Of a DNA stretch of 64,000 bases, positions 8,452 through 16,560 are shown piece after piece. This DNA comes from an uncultured Lentisphaerota bacterium (GTDB taxonomy: Bacteria > Verrucomicrobiota > Lentisphaeria > Oligosphaerales > CAITYL01): assembly GCA_903921725.1 (NCBI GenBank), contig CAIXRA010000028.1, positions 61,051 through 125,050 on the forward strand. The letters are read 5' to 3'. Under the pieces are notes generated by a model that was not told where the DNA came from, did not search any database, and worked only from the letters and a program-made list of their open reading frames with translations. The translations under genes and the position numbers were made by a program. Position 1 is the first letter of the stretch; each line of letters opens with the position of its first letter.

Positions 8452-10146
8452 TCAGAAAAGCCCCGTGACCCGTCCTTCCGCGTCAATGTCAATCCTGCGG
8501 TATCCGGGCGTGGAGCCCAGCCCCGGCATGGTTTTCATCTCCCCCGCCAGTACATAGACGAAACCCGCGCCGGCCGAAACCTTCACGTCCGTCACCGGGA
8601 ATTCATAACCCTGCGGGCTGCCTTTGCGGCTTGGGTCGTGCGAGAGCGAAAGGTGCGTTTTGGCCACGCACACCGGCAGTCCGCCGAAGCCGAGCGCCTC
8701 CAGGCGGGCCAGCGCCTTTTCCGCCGCCGGGGCGTAGGAAACCGTCGCAGCCCCGTAGAGTCCGGTGCAGAGCGCCGCAATCTTCTCCGCGAGCAGCCTC
8801 TCCGCCTCATAGTAGAAACGGCACGGGTGCGGGTTCTCCGCCGCCTTCACCACCGCCTCGGCCAGCGCGAGGCCGCCCTCGCCGCCCTTCGCCCACAGCT
8901 CGCTGATCTCCGCCGCGCAGGCGCCCGCCGCGAGGGCGCGTTCACGCACAAACTCAAGCTCCTCCGGGTGGTCCGTGCCGAAGCGGTTGATGGCGACGAC
9001 CGCCGGCAGGCCGGTTTTCCGCACGTTCCGGATGTGCGTCTCCAAGTTGCAGATCCCCTTTTCCAGGGAGGCGATATCCTTTTCCAGAAGCGCCGCCGGA
9101 AGCGGTTTCCCCGGCACGATGCGGAACGCGCCGGAGTGCATTTTCAGCGCCCGGACGCTGGCTACGATCACCGCGCAGTCCGGCATCATCCCGCTTGCCC
9201 GGCATTTGATGTCAATGAATTTCTCGAATCCCATGTCTGCCCCGAAGCCGGCCTCCGTCACCGTGTAGTCCGCCAGCTTCAGCGCCATGCGGTCGGCGAT
9301 GATGGAGCTGTTGCCGTGCGCGATGTTCGCAAAGGGGCCGGCGTGCACGAAGGCGGGCGCGCCCTCCAGCGTCTGCATGAGCGTCGGTTTCACCGCGTCC
9401 GTCATCAGGGCCGCCATCGCCCCGGCGGCGCCGAGATCCTCCGCGGTGAGCGGGCGGCCCTCGCGGCTGTAGGCGAAGATCATCCGCCCGAGCCGCCGGC
9501 GCAGGTCGTGGAGGTCCTCCGCCAGCGCCAGGATGGCCATGACCTCGCTGGCGACGGTGATGTCGAAGCCGGTTTCGCGCGGGACGCCGTTCTCCGGGCC
9601 GCCGAGGCCGACCACGACCTCCCGCAGCGCGCGGTCGTTCATGTCCACCACGCGCCGCACCACAACCGCGTGCGGATCAATGCCCAGCGGATTCTTCAGC
9701 AGCAGCGAACTGTCCGCCGCCGCGCAGAGCAGGTTGTGCGCCGCGCCCACGGCATGAATGTCGCCCGTGAGGTGGAGGTTGAAATCCTCCATCGGTACGA
9801 CCTGGCTGTAGCCGCCGCCGGCCGCGCCGCCCTTGATCCCAAACACAGGTCCCATCGAGGGTTGCCGGAGGCAGACGATGGCGCGCCGCCCGATCCGGTT
9901 CAACGCCTGCGCCAGCCCCACGGTCGTGACCGTCTTGCCCTCGCCGAGCGGCGTCGGGGTGACGGCCGTGACCACGACATACCTGCCGCGCGGGCGGTCC
10001 GCCAGGCGTTTCAGGATGGAAAGCGAGACCTTTCCCTTGAACCAGCCGTGCGGTTCCAGCTCGTCGCGGAGAATGCCCCATTCGGCGGCAAGATCGGCGA
10101 CCGGGCGGACGGCGGCGGCGCGGGCGATGTCGAGGTCGGAAAGCAT
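8452..10146 (-). CDS. fhs: Formate--tetrahydrofolate ligase
   Basis: A 564-residue ligase joining formate to tetrahydrofolate with ATP, giving 10-formyl-THF for one-carbon metabolism. It shows the nucleotide-binding TPTPLGEGKTVTTVGL, the SMGPVFGIKGGAAGGG loop, FANIAHGNSS, and the C-terminal GEMKTMPGLG. Length is normal for the family. The ORF reaches 10233, but the extra 29 residues are unlike family N-termini. The ATG at 10146 (MLSDLDIARAA) has GGAGG about 12 nt upstream. The neighbours are unrelated, so no acetogenesis cluster is indicated. Confidence 0.93.
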   Translation of the reverse strand: MLSDLDIARAAAVRPVADLAAEWGILRDELEPHGWFKGKVSLSILKRLADRPRGRYVVVTAVTPTPLGEGKTVTTVGLAQALNRIGRRAIVCLRQPSMGPVFGIKGGAAGGGYSQVVPMEDFNLHLTGDIHAVGAAHNLLCAAADSSLLLKNPLGIDPHAVVVRRVVDMNDRALREVVVGLGGPENGVPRETGFDITVASEVMAILALAEDLHDLRRRLGRMIFAYSREGRPLTAEDLGAAGAMAALMTDAVKPTLMQTLEGAPAFVHAGPFANIAHGNSSIIADRMALKLADYTVTEAGFGADMGFEKFIDIKCRASGMMPDCAVIVASVRALKMHSGAFRIVPGKPLPAALLEKDIASLEKGICNLETHIRNVRKTGLPAVVAINRFGTDHPEELEFVRERALAAGACAAEISELWAKGGEGGLALAEAVVKAAENPHPCRFYYEAERLLAEKIAALCTGLYGAATVSYAPAAEKALARLEALGFGGLPVCVAKTHLSLSHDPSRKGSPQGYEFPVTDVKVSAGAGFVYVLAGEMKTMPGLGSTPGYRRIDIDAEGRVTGLF

Positions 10147-10263
10147 GCGGGGGTGGAACCTCCATTCAGAGCCGGTTTCCGATGGTTGCGATGCCTGTTG
10201 GCGTACTCTATCGCGCCGTAACAGGTTCTGCAATCCATCCAGTGCATGTCCGGCGGCGGCGTA

Positions 10264-11106
10264 TTACTCGGGGGTGTCGCCGCCGGCCGTTTCCAGGGGA
10301 GCCGCGTTGACGGGGACGATGACGCCGACAAAGCGGGAGAGGCCGAAATCGGCGGCCGGCGCGAGCAGTACTTCTGCGTAGGCCGTATTGGCGACATGCG
10401 CGGCCCGGCCATCCTCCCATGTCGTAATCTTCCCCACCGGAAGGCCCGCGGGCATGGAGCCGCCAAGGCCGGAGGTGACAATGGGCTGGCCCGCCCTGTA
10501 GCCGGCGTCGCGCGGGAGGAAGGTCACCAGGCATACCGGCGCCTCCTGCCATTTCTGGTTTTCCCGTCCGTGCAGGACGCCGACGGCGTTGGCGGCGGCG
10601 GGGATGGAGACGCTGACGCGACAGGCGGAGTCCGCCAGCGTGAGCACCAGCGCGGTATGCGGGGTCACTTCGGCCACGCGCCCGATGAGCTGGTTGCCCG
10701 TGAGCACGGCGGCGCCTTGGCGGATGCCGTCGTTGGACCCCATCCCGATGCGGAAGCGGCGGTTCCAGGAAACGGGGTCGCGGGCGGTGACCGGGGCGGC
10801 GCGGACGCGCCAGTTCGGGGGCGGTGCCAGGTTGAAGCAGGCGCGGAGTTCGCGGTTCTCCTTCAGTGCGGCCTGTGCGGCTGCGAGCTGGACGCGCAGG
10901 TTTTGTTCCACGCGCCTGGAGGCGTCGAGCTGCGCGCGCTCGGCGGAGGTCAGGCCGGCGGCAGTCGTATTGGCGGCGGCGGTCTTGCCCTGGAGGAGGG
11001 GGGCCATGGTACCGGCGATTCCCGCGCGGATGCGGGGCTGGGTGGTGGCGGCGGAGAGGAGGGCGATGACGGCCAGGAGGCTGAGCCAGAAGAGCAGTCG
11101 GCGCAT
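10264..11106 (-). CDS. mreC: Rod shape-determining protein MreC
   Basis: A 280-residue protein with an N-terminal membrane segment (LLFWLSLLAVIALLSAA), a predicted coiled coil (about 55-90) and the MreC beta-barrel region with NDGIRQGAAVLT, LIGRV and VTSGLGGSMPAGLPVG. MreC links MreB filaments to periplasmic cell-wall synthases in the elongasome. Unusually, neither mreB nor mreD is next to it. It starts 5 nt after the stop of a GAF/SpoIIE phosphatase gene and is likely cotranscribed with it. The ORF track's extension to 11667 is a shadow of that gene. Confidence 0.85.
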   Translation of the reverse strand: MRRLLFWLSLLAVIALLSAATTQPRIRAGIAGTMAPLLQGKTAAANTTAAGLTSAERAQLDASRRVEQNLRVQLAAAQAALKENRELRACFNLAPPPNWRVRAAPVTARDPVSWNRRFRIGMGSNDGIRQGAAVLTGNQLIGRVAEVTPHTALVLTLADSACRVSVSIPAAANAVGVLHGRENQKWQEAPVCLVTFLPRDAGYRAGQPIVTSGLGGSMPAGLPVGKITTWEDGRAAHVANTAYAEVLLAPAADFGLSRFVGVIVPVNAAPLETAGGDTPE

Positions 11107-11111
11107 GGCGG

Positions 11112-12569
11112 TCACTCTCCCGGCGGCGCGGCGGTTCGGGCGGCGGCTGTGTGCGGCTTCGGGCGCGCGACCAGCAGGAGCGTCTGGTCGTCGGCCTGCG
11201 GCTCCTCGCCGGTGAATTCTTTGATCTCGTCGAGGATGAGCGCGCCCATCTGCTCCGGCGGCAGGTCGTTCCCGTTCCAAATCTTGTAGAGGCGATCCAG
11301 GCCGTATTCCTCTCCGGCCTCGTTGAGCGCCTCCGTGATGCCGTCGGAGAAGAGCAGGATGGAGGTGCCGGGCTCGAAGGCGAAGGAGAGGGTGTCGAAG
11401 CGCGGCTCGAACTCTTCGGGGAGGAGGCCGAGGGCGGGGCCTTTCGGCTTGATGATGCGGGTGGAACCGTCGGGCATGCGGGTGAGGAGTTCGGTGTGCC
11501 CGGCGCGTGCGTATTCGCAGACGTGGTTCTGTCGGTCGATGAGGAGGATGGCGAGGGTGACGAAGTGGCTGCGGTCGGAATCGCGGTACAGGTGCCGGTT
11601 CAGGCTGGCCAGGAACTGCTCCATCATGGTGAAGCGCTCCGCCTCGGCCTTGGCGAAGCTCTGGCACATGGCCATGAGCATGCTGGCGGGGACGCCCTTG
11701 CCGCTGGCGTCGGCCACCAGGATCATCGTGCGGTACTCGTCCATCTCGATGAAGTCGTAGAAGTCGCCGCCGACCTCGTTGGCGGAGCGGCTGAAGGCGT
11801 GGATGCGGTAGTCGCCGAGGGACGGGATGTCGTCCGGCAGGAGCGATGCTTGGATCTGCCGCGCCAGGTCGAGTTCCTGGACGATGCGCTGCTGGCGGGT
11901 GCGTTCGCCGTAGATGTTGACGAGGTGGCTCGCCATGGCCGCCTGATAGGAGAGGTTCTCGAGCGTGCGCAGGTCGTTCGCGGTGAAGTTGCGCCCCGGC
12001 TGCTTGCAGTTGACCGCCGCCACGACGCCGGTGAGCCGGTTCTCCACGAACATCGGCACGGCGATCAGCGTGCGCACGTCGCGCGGCAGCTTCTGATCAT
12101 CGGGAAGCAGCTCGGCGTCGTCGACCAGCAGGCTGCGCTGAAGTTCGGCGACGCGGCCGATGACGCCTTCGCCGACCGGGATCTTCTCCCGCCGCAACGG
12201 TTCGCCCTGCCCGGAGGGCGTCTTCGCCTGGAGCATGTTGGCCGAGCGGCGGAGCGGGGGGAACATGCCGGCCACGGCGCTGGCATGGAGGCTTCGCACG
12301 TCCTTGTCCTCGACGAGCTGGAAGATGCAGAGCGACTCGGCGTCCAGCACGTCACCCAGGTAATGCGCCACCAGCTCCATGGCGCGCTCGCTGTCGCCGG
12401 CGGTGGAGAGGCTGGTGGTGAAGATGCTGAGGAAGTCCATGACCTCCTTGCGCTGGCGCACGGAATTGCGCAGCCGTGCCTTCACCTCCTCCATGCGGGT
12501 GTGGTAGACCCGGAGGAGGAAGGTCAACAGCAGGAGCAGGACGATCAGTATGCCAGCCAGCAGGTTCAT
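11112..12569 (-). CDS. GAF-domain PP2C phosphatase (SpoIIE/RsbU type), membrane anchored
   Basis: 485 residues: one N-terminal transmembrane helix (LLAGILIVLLLLLTFLL), a GAF sensor domain at about 60-215, a connecting helix, and a PP2C/SpoIIE phosphatase domain at about 240-470. The phosphatase metal sites are visible in EVGGDFYDF, VADASGKGVPAS, FSDGITEA and ADDQTLLLV. Enzymes of this type dephosphorylate anti-sigma-factor antagonists in partner-switching pathways. No STAS or anti-sigma kinase gene lies beside it, so the partner is unknown. Close coupling to mreC suggests a link to envelope growth, which is inference. Confidence 0.87.
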   Translation of the reverse strand: MNLLAGILIVLLLLLTFLLRVYHTRMEEVKARLRNSVRQRKEVMDFLSIFTTSLSTAGDSERAMELVAHYLGDVLDAESLCIFQLVEDKDVRSLHASAVAGMFPPLRRSANMLQAKTPSGQGEPLRREKIPVGEGVIGRVAELQRSLLVDDAELLPDDQKLPRDVRTLIAVPMFVENRLTGVVAAVNCKQPGRNFTANDLRTLENLSYQAAMASHLVNIYGERTRQQRIVQELDLARQIQASLLPDDIPSLGDYRIHAFSRSANEVGGDFYDFIEMDEYRTMILVADASGKGVPASMLMAMCQSFAKAEAERFTMMEQFLASLNRHLYRDSDRSHFVTLAILLIDRQNHVCEYARAGHTELLTRMPDGSTRIIKPKGPALGLLPEEFEPRFDTLSFAFEPGTSILLFSDGITEALNEAGEEYGLDRLYKIWNGNDLPPEQMGALILDEIKEFTGEEPQADDQTLLLVARPKPHTAAARTAAPPGE

Positions 12570-12661
12570 GTCGTGTTGCGGAGCCGAAGTCTGAGGTTCA
12601 GGCGGGTTGATTGCGCGCCTCCGCGCCGCGGAAGGTGTCGCGTTCGAAAAAATCCCGCTAC

Positions 12662-12667
12662 ACTATA
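12662..12667 (-). promoter_or_regulatory. Possible -10 box of the phosphatase-mreC operon
   Basis: TATAGT on the minus strand, 93 nt before the phosphatase start and overlapping the rsmG stop codon TAG. No convincing -35 hexamer is visible at 16-18 nt, so support is the recurring TATAGT motif alone. Confidence 0.35.
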
Positions 12668-13400
12668 GACCCGCTTGCCCGGAATTTCCCGCCGGCCGGC
12701 GGAAGATAAAAAACTGCCGCTGCCCCGCGCCGCACGGCAGCCCGATGACATCCGAGATGGTCATGGAAAGCCCGTATTTTGTCGCCTCGCGTCTTGCCAG
12801 TTCCCAACTGTCCTTCACGGCGACGGGGGTCGAGTACACCAGCAGCGGCGCGCCCGGCGCCAGGAGCTGCCGCGATTCCTTCACCAGGTTTTCCGGGCTC
12901 GAAACAGCCCGCGCGACGACGGCGCCGTAGCGGCCCGCGTGTTCCGGAAGCCGGCCGACCTCGCGCGCCTGGCGTCCGATGACGCGGCAGTGCGTGAATC
13001 CCAGCGCGGCAGTCTCCGCTTCCAGAAATTCCACCTTTTTCGAGTTTACCTCGATGCCGTCCAGGCGCAGGGCCGGGTTCGCCCAGCCCAGCGGGAAATA
13101 GGGGAAGCCCGCGCCGCAGCCGACGTCCGCCGCGTGCAGCGGGGAGGAAAGCAGTTCCGGCAGGACCAGTCCAGCCGCCAAGCTGTCGGCGACATGCTTG
13201 AGCCAGAACTCGGCGCGGCCGGTGATGCGCGTGAGGTTCGTGTGGCGGTTGAACTCCTCCAGGTCGGCGTGGAACCGTTCCATCACCTCCCGGCGGCTGC
13301 GGAAGGCGCCGCCCGCGCCGCAGCGGTCGAGGAACTGTTCCAGCTCCGCCCAGTCGGGTTCGGGTGGCGGCAAAACGGCGGCGACGATCCCGGCGGTCAT
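12663..13400 (-). CDS. rsmG: 16S rRNA (guanine-N7)-methyltransferase RsmG (GidB)
   Basis: A 245-residue SAM-dependent methyltransferase that modifies the G527-equivalent base of 16S rRNA. It shows FNRHTNLTRIT, LKHVADSLA, the SAM-binding ADVGCGAGFPYFPL and VVARAVSSPENL, in normal order and length. The ORF track runs to 14354, but the true start is the ATG at 13400, which overlaps the stop of the upstream membrane protein gene in an ATGA tetranucleotide. The family's usual mnmG (gidA) neighbour is absent. Confidence 0.9.
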   Translation of the reverse strand: MTAGIVAAVLPPPEPDWAELEQFLDRCGAGGAFRSRREVMERFHADLEEFNRHTNLTRITGRAEFWLKHVADSLAAGLVLPELLSSPLHAADVGCGAGFPYFPLGWANPALRLDGIEVNSKKVEFLEAETAALGFTHCRVIGRQAREVGRLPEHAGRYGAVVARAVSSPENLVKESRQLLAPGAPLLVYSTPVAVKDSWELARREATKYGLSMTISDVIGLPCGAGQRQFFIFRRPAGNSGQAGL

Positions 13401-13960
13401 GGCGTGGCGGATCCCCGCATGAGATTGAAGGTGGCGGCCAGCAGGAAGACGAGCGCGGTGAGCGTGGCGGTACCGGCGGCAATCCGGCGCACGCCCGGAC
13501 GTAGCGCGGCGCGTTCCAGCAGGTCGCGGAAGCGCCATGGCGCCGCCATCAGCAGCACGCCGGCGACGGCGCAGAGGTAGCAGACGGCGGAGAAGGCGGG
13601 CCGCGCCGGGAGATGATTGTCGAACGCGCCCTGGAGCAGTTGCGGCGCCAGCAGCATCAGCACTCCGCCGAGTGCGCGGGTCAGCAGGAAGTCGAGGTAC
13701 AGGCAGGCCAGCACCGTCAGCACCGGCACCAGCAGCCAGACGAAGGGCATGTAGCGGGCGAGGCCGCCCTCCAGCAAAACCTGGGCCTGCCACGCCGAGA
13801 AGGCGAGCGACCCCAGTGCCAGAAAGGTGCCGGCCACTCGTTCGCGCGGCAATGTCTTCCAAAGGTCCGGCCGTCGCGCGGCGCCGATGCCGAACACGGC
13901 GGCCAGAACGAGCAGGACGCCCGCCGCAAGCAGACTGCTGAGTGTGAAGCCGATGGTCAT
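13397..13960 (-). CDS. Hypothetical polytopic membrane protein
   Basis: 187 residues with about five to six hydrophobic helices (for example LAAGVLLVLAAVFGIGAA and VWLLVPVLTVLACLYLDFLL). Short charged loops and a final helix near VFLLAATFNLMRG. No catalytic motif is recognisable and I cannot assign a family. It overlaps rsmG by 4 nt (ATGA), so the two are translationally coupled. Base composition matches its neighbours. Confidence 0.75.
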   Translation of the reverse strand: MTIGFTLSSLLAAGVLLVLAAVFGIGAARRPDLWKTLPRERVAGTFLALGSLAFSAWQAQVLLEGGLARYMPFVWLLVPVLTVLACLYLDFLLTRALGGVLMLLAPQLLQGAFDNHLPARPAFSAVCYLCAVAGVLLMAAPWRFRDLLERAALRPGVRRIAAGTATLTALVFLLAATFNLMRGSATP

Positions 13961-14112
13961 GGGGGCCCTTGTGAGGATGCAGCCTTTGCTTGCGGAGTCC
14001 GCAAGACGGCCGGTGAAAAGTGAAGGAAAACATAGCCGAACTCACAGGGCTTTCAATTTGCGTCGCGTTTTCTCTCGCGCGCGATGGCACACGTGTCCCG
14101 CGCCATGTCAGC

Positions 14113-14140
14113 TTGCGCGAAGGAAAACCCATGGTATAGT
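14113..14140 (+). promoter_or_regulatory. Sigma70-like promoter of the leuA leader
   Basis: TTGCGC, 16-nt spacer, TATAGT. It lies about 40 nt upstream of the leader peptide ATG and 240 nt upstream of leuA. Confidence 0.65.
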
Positions 14141-14178
14141 GGGGACAGTCTGGAAGATCACCGGGGCGTCGATCCATC

Positions 14179-14238
14179 ATGAAACGACATGCGGAAAACC
14201 TTCGACTTAGAGGCCTGCGGCCGTCCCCTTGGGGATGA
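14179..14238 (+). CDS. Putative leucine-rich leader peptide of leuA (19 aa)
   Basis: A 20-codon ORF reading M-K-R-H-A-E-N-L-R-L-R-G-L-R-P-S-P-W-G, with three leucine codons in eight (CTT, CTT, CTG). It lies between the TATAGT promoter and a terminator hairpin, 142 nt before leuA. Size, leucine codons and position are those of attenuation leader peptides of branched-chain amino acid operons. There is no obvious Shine-Dalgarno sequence. Too short for the ORF track. Confidence 0.6.
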   Translation: MKRHAENLRLRGLRPSPWG

Positions 14239-14306
14239 GGCTCATGGAACGCCACCCAGCGTTTTTCCTGTGAAGCCTGCATCCTCCGACGGTTGCAGGT
14301 TTTTTT
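14213..14306 (+). promoter_or_regulatory. Attenuator-like leader of leuA with alternative pairing
   Basis: The hairpin CCTGCA...TGCAGG at 14276-14299 is followed by seven T (14300-14306), an intrinsic terminator form. The leader segment 14213-14225 (GCCTGCGGCCGTC), which covers the third leucine codon, can pair over 13 positions (three G-U) with 14288-14300, the 3' arm of that terminator. A second small hairpin AACGC/GCGTT sits at 14248-14263. Mutually exclusive folds linked to leucine codons are typical of attenuation. The sign of control cannot be read from the sequence. Confidence 0.6.
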
Positions 14307-14380
14307 GTTGTGGTGGCCGATGTCCGGCAACCCGGCCGTGAATCCTGAATGCAAGCAAGACCAATAGGGAGAAAACGGAT

Positions 14381-16057
14381 ATGAAACCGCGCTACGCCTG
14401 TCCGAAGCCCGTCAAGGTTTCCCGCCGCAAATGGCCCAGCCGCATGCTGCGCCAGAGCCCGGTCTGGTGCGCCGTCGACCTGCGCGACGGCAACCAGGCG
14501 CTGCCGAACCCCATGACCCCGGTCCAGAAGAAGCGCTATTTCCAGCTCCTGATCCAGATCGGCTTCAAGGAGATCGAGGTCGGCTTCCCGTCCGCCTCCG
14601 CCGACGACTTCCAGTTCTGCCGCGACCTCATCGAGCAGAACCTGATTCCGGAGGACGTGACGATTTCCGTGCTGACCCAGGCCCGCGAACACCTCATCAG
14701 CAAGACGCTTGACGCGCTGAAGGGGGTCCGCCGCGCCGTCGTTCACGTCTACACCGCCACCAGCGAACTGCACATGAAGTTCGTGTTTGGCAAGACGGCG
14801 GAGGAGACCAAGGCGATGGCGCTGGATGCCGTGCGTCTGATCCGCGACGGCAGCCGTACGAAGCTCGCCGGGAGCGAGATCCTGCTGGAGTTCTCCCCCG
14901 AGGAGTTCACCGACACCGACCTCGACTTTGCGGTGGACATCTGCGACTCCGTCATCGAAACCTGGCAGCCGAAGCCGGGCGAGAAGGTGATCCTGAACCT
15001 CCCCGCCACTGTCGAGCGCCGCCTGCCGAACCAGTACGCAGACATGATCGAGGAGTTCATGTATCGCCAGAAGCGCGGCGAGCAGAGCATCATCTCGCTC
15101 CATGCGCACAACGACATGGGTTCGGCGGTCGCCGCCACCGAGATGGCGCTGCTGGCCGGCGCGCACCGCGTCGAGGGCACGCTCTTCGGCCACGGCGAGC
15201 GCTGCGGCAACGTGGACCTCATCACGCTCGTGCTCAACCTCCAGTATCTCGGCGTCAACACCGGGCTGACTTTCGGCAACATCGAGACGCTCCGCGACGA
15301 GCTGGTCGAGCTGAGCGGCATCGGCGTGCATCCGCGCCATCCGTACGCCGGCGAGCTGGTCTTCACCGCCTTCTCCGGGTCGCATCAGGACGCCATCCAC
15401 AAGGGGCTGATGAACGCCGACGCGCTCACGAAACATTTCGGCGCCTGGAAGGTGCCGTATCTGCACATCGACCCGCGCGACCTCGGCCGCAGCTTCGAGA
15501 AGTTCATCCGCATCAACAGCCAGTCCGGCAAGGGAGGCATCGCCTACGTCCTCCAGCAGGAAAGCGGCATCCATCTGCCGCGGCCGTTGCTCCAGGATTT
15601 CAGCGCCTCCGTCCAGGCGTTTGCCGACAAGGCCGGGCGCGAGGTCGAGGCTTCCGAACTCATCGGGCTTCTCCGCGCGAAGTATGTGCTGCAGGACAGC
15701 CCGCTGCGCCTGCTCAACTACTGGCCGCGGCCGACCGCCGCCGACCCGACCCGGATCGAGGGCGAGGTTCACGCGGATTTCAATGGCCAGGCGTACACGC
15801 TATCCGCCGCCGCCCAAGGGCCGATCGCCGCCTTTGTGCGCGCCATGCAGCAGCTCCCGCTGCCGTTCACCTTCAAGCTGGACGAATACGAGGAGGACTC
15901 CATCGGCTCCGACGAGGACGCCGAGGCCGTCACCTTCGTGAAGCTCTCGAACTCCGCCGGCCAGTCGCGCTACGGCATCGGCTTCGGCGTGAACATCGAC
16001 CAGGCCGCAGTCCGCGCCATCGTTTCGGCCCTCAACGGGTTGCTGAACGGGAAGTGA
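14381..16057 (+). CDS. leuA: 2-isopropylmalate synthase
   Basis: 558 residues, first committed enzyme of leucine synthesis (acetyl-CoA plus 2-oxoisovalerate). The catalytic TIM barrel shows VDLRDGNQALPNP, HAHNDMGSAVAATEMA, the metal-binding His residues and GHGERCGNVD. The C-terminal region (about 430-558) is the LeuA allosteric dimer domain, ending VSALNGLL. Length and the KPRYACPK-type N-terminus fit the longer LeuA2-like subfamily. GGGAG lies 9-10 nt before the ATG. A leucine leader and attenuator lie upstream and a strong terminator follows. Confidence 0.93.
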   Translation: MKPRYACPKPVKVSRRKWPSRMLRQSPVWCAVDLRDGNQALPNPMTPVQKKRYFQLLIQIGFKEIEVGFPSASADDFQFCRDLIEQNLIPEDVTISVLTQAREHLISKTLDALKGVRRAVVHVYTATSELHMKFVFGKTAEETKAMALDAVRLIRDGSRTKLAGSEILLEFSPEEFTDTDLDFAVDICDSVIETWQPKPGEKVILNLPATVERRLPNQYADMIEEFMYRQKRGEQSIISLHAHNDMGSAVAATEMALLAGAHRVEGTLFGHGERCGNVDLITLVLNLQYLGVNTGLTFGNIETLRDELVELSGIGVHPRHPYAGELVFTAFSGSHQDAIHKGLMNADALTKHFGAWKVPYLHIDPRDLGRSFEKFIRINSQSGKGGIAYVLQQESGIHLPRPLLQDFSASVQAFADKAGREVEASELIGLLRAKYVLQDSPLRLLNYWPRPTAADPTRIEGEVHADFNGQAYTLSAAAQGPIAAFVRAMQQLPLPFTFKLDEYEEDSIGSDEDAEAVTFVKLSNSAGQSRYGIGFGVNIDQAAVRAIVSALNGLLNGK

Positions 16058-16074
16058 CGCCCGTCATTTGGATA

Positions 16075-16116
16075 AACGGGAGCGCCGGCACATTGCCCGC
16101 GCTCCCGTTTTCTTTC
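16075..16116 (+). terminator. Intrinsic terminator of leuA
   Basis: Perfect 11-bp stem AACGGGAGCGC / GCGCTCCCGTT with a 13-nt loop, followed by TTCTTTC, starting 18 nt after the leuA stop. Confidence 0.8.
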
Positions 16117-16144
16117 AAGGGCCAATCAAGCGCATCCAGATACC

Positions 16145-16157
16145 GGGCAGGGTGCCC
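16145..16157. repeat. GGGC-N5-GCCC mini-hairpin
   Basis: GGGC(AGGGT)GCCC followed by GCCGGCGCTC. Same family as the copies near 2.2-2.45 kb and 27.3-27.45 kb. It abuts the 3' end of the GH3 remnant. Confidence 0.55.
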
Positions 16158-16165
16158 GCCGGCGC

Positions 16166-16470
16166 TCACTTCAATTCAAACTCCGCCGTCCTGTCACCCG
16201 CCATCACCCCGAACATGCCGGGTTCGGTCACCCATTTCCGGTCGATGCCCCAGAACCCGAGGTCGGGGCGCCGGAGGGTGAAGGTCACCGTTTTGGACTC
16301 GCCGGGTTCAAGGTGGATCTTCTCGATTCCCTTGAGCATTTTGACATAGGGCGCGACCGAAGCGACTCGATCACGGACATAAAGCAGGACCGCCTCGTCC
16401 CCGCCCCGTTTTCCCGTGTTGGTGACCTTGACTGAGACGGGATGTCGGCCACCGCGGCGACTTGCGGGGA
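16166..16470 (-). pseudogene. C-terminal remnant of a GH3 beta-glucosidase (Fn3-like domain)
   Basis: No ORF of useful length starts here, but the minus-strand frame ending in TGA at 16166 reads about 92 residues of a fibronectin type III-like domain. Segments include VKVTNTGKRGGDEAVLLYVRD, KMLKGIEKIHL and LEPGESKTVTFTL. This is the conserved C-terminus of glycoside hydrolase family 3 beta-glucosidases/xylosidases. The catalytic domains are absent, and upstream the frame enters sequence next to the end of the 991-residue protein. It is a relic of a lost glycosidase gene in a carbohydrate locus. Confidence 0.75.
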
Positions 16471-16560
16471 TGTAACTGCGTTTTTCCCTGCATGGCCTGT
16501 TTTTTCCAGAACATTAAGGTAACGCGCAACATCGGCATGGCGGTCGGATACGTCTCCGGT

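Noticed and set aside
7210-10221. 1003-residue plus-strand ORF
   Set aside because: Antisense shadow of the kinase and fhs genes. The opposite strand has clear family motifs throughout and this frame has none.
14207-15772. 521-residue minus-strand ORF over leuA
   Set aside because: Complementary shadow of leuA with no recognisable motif.
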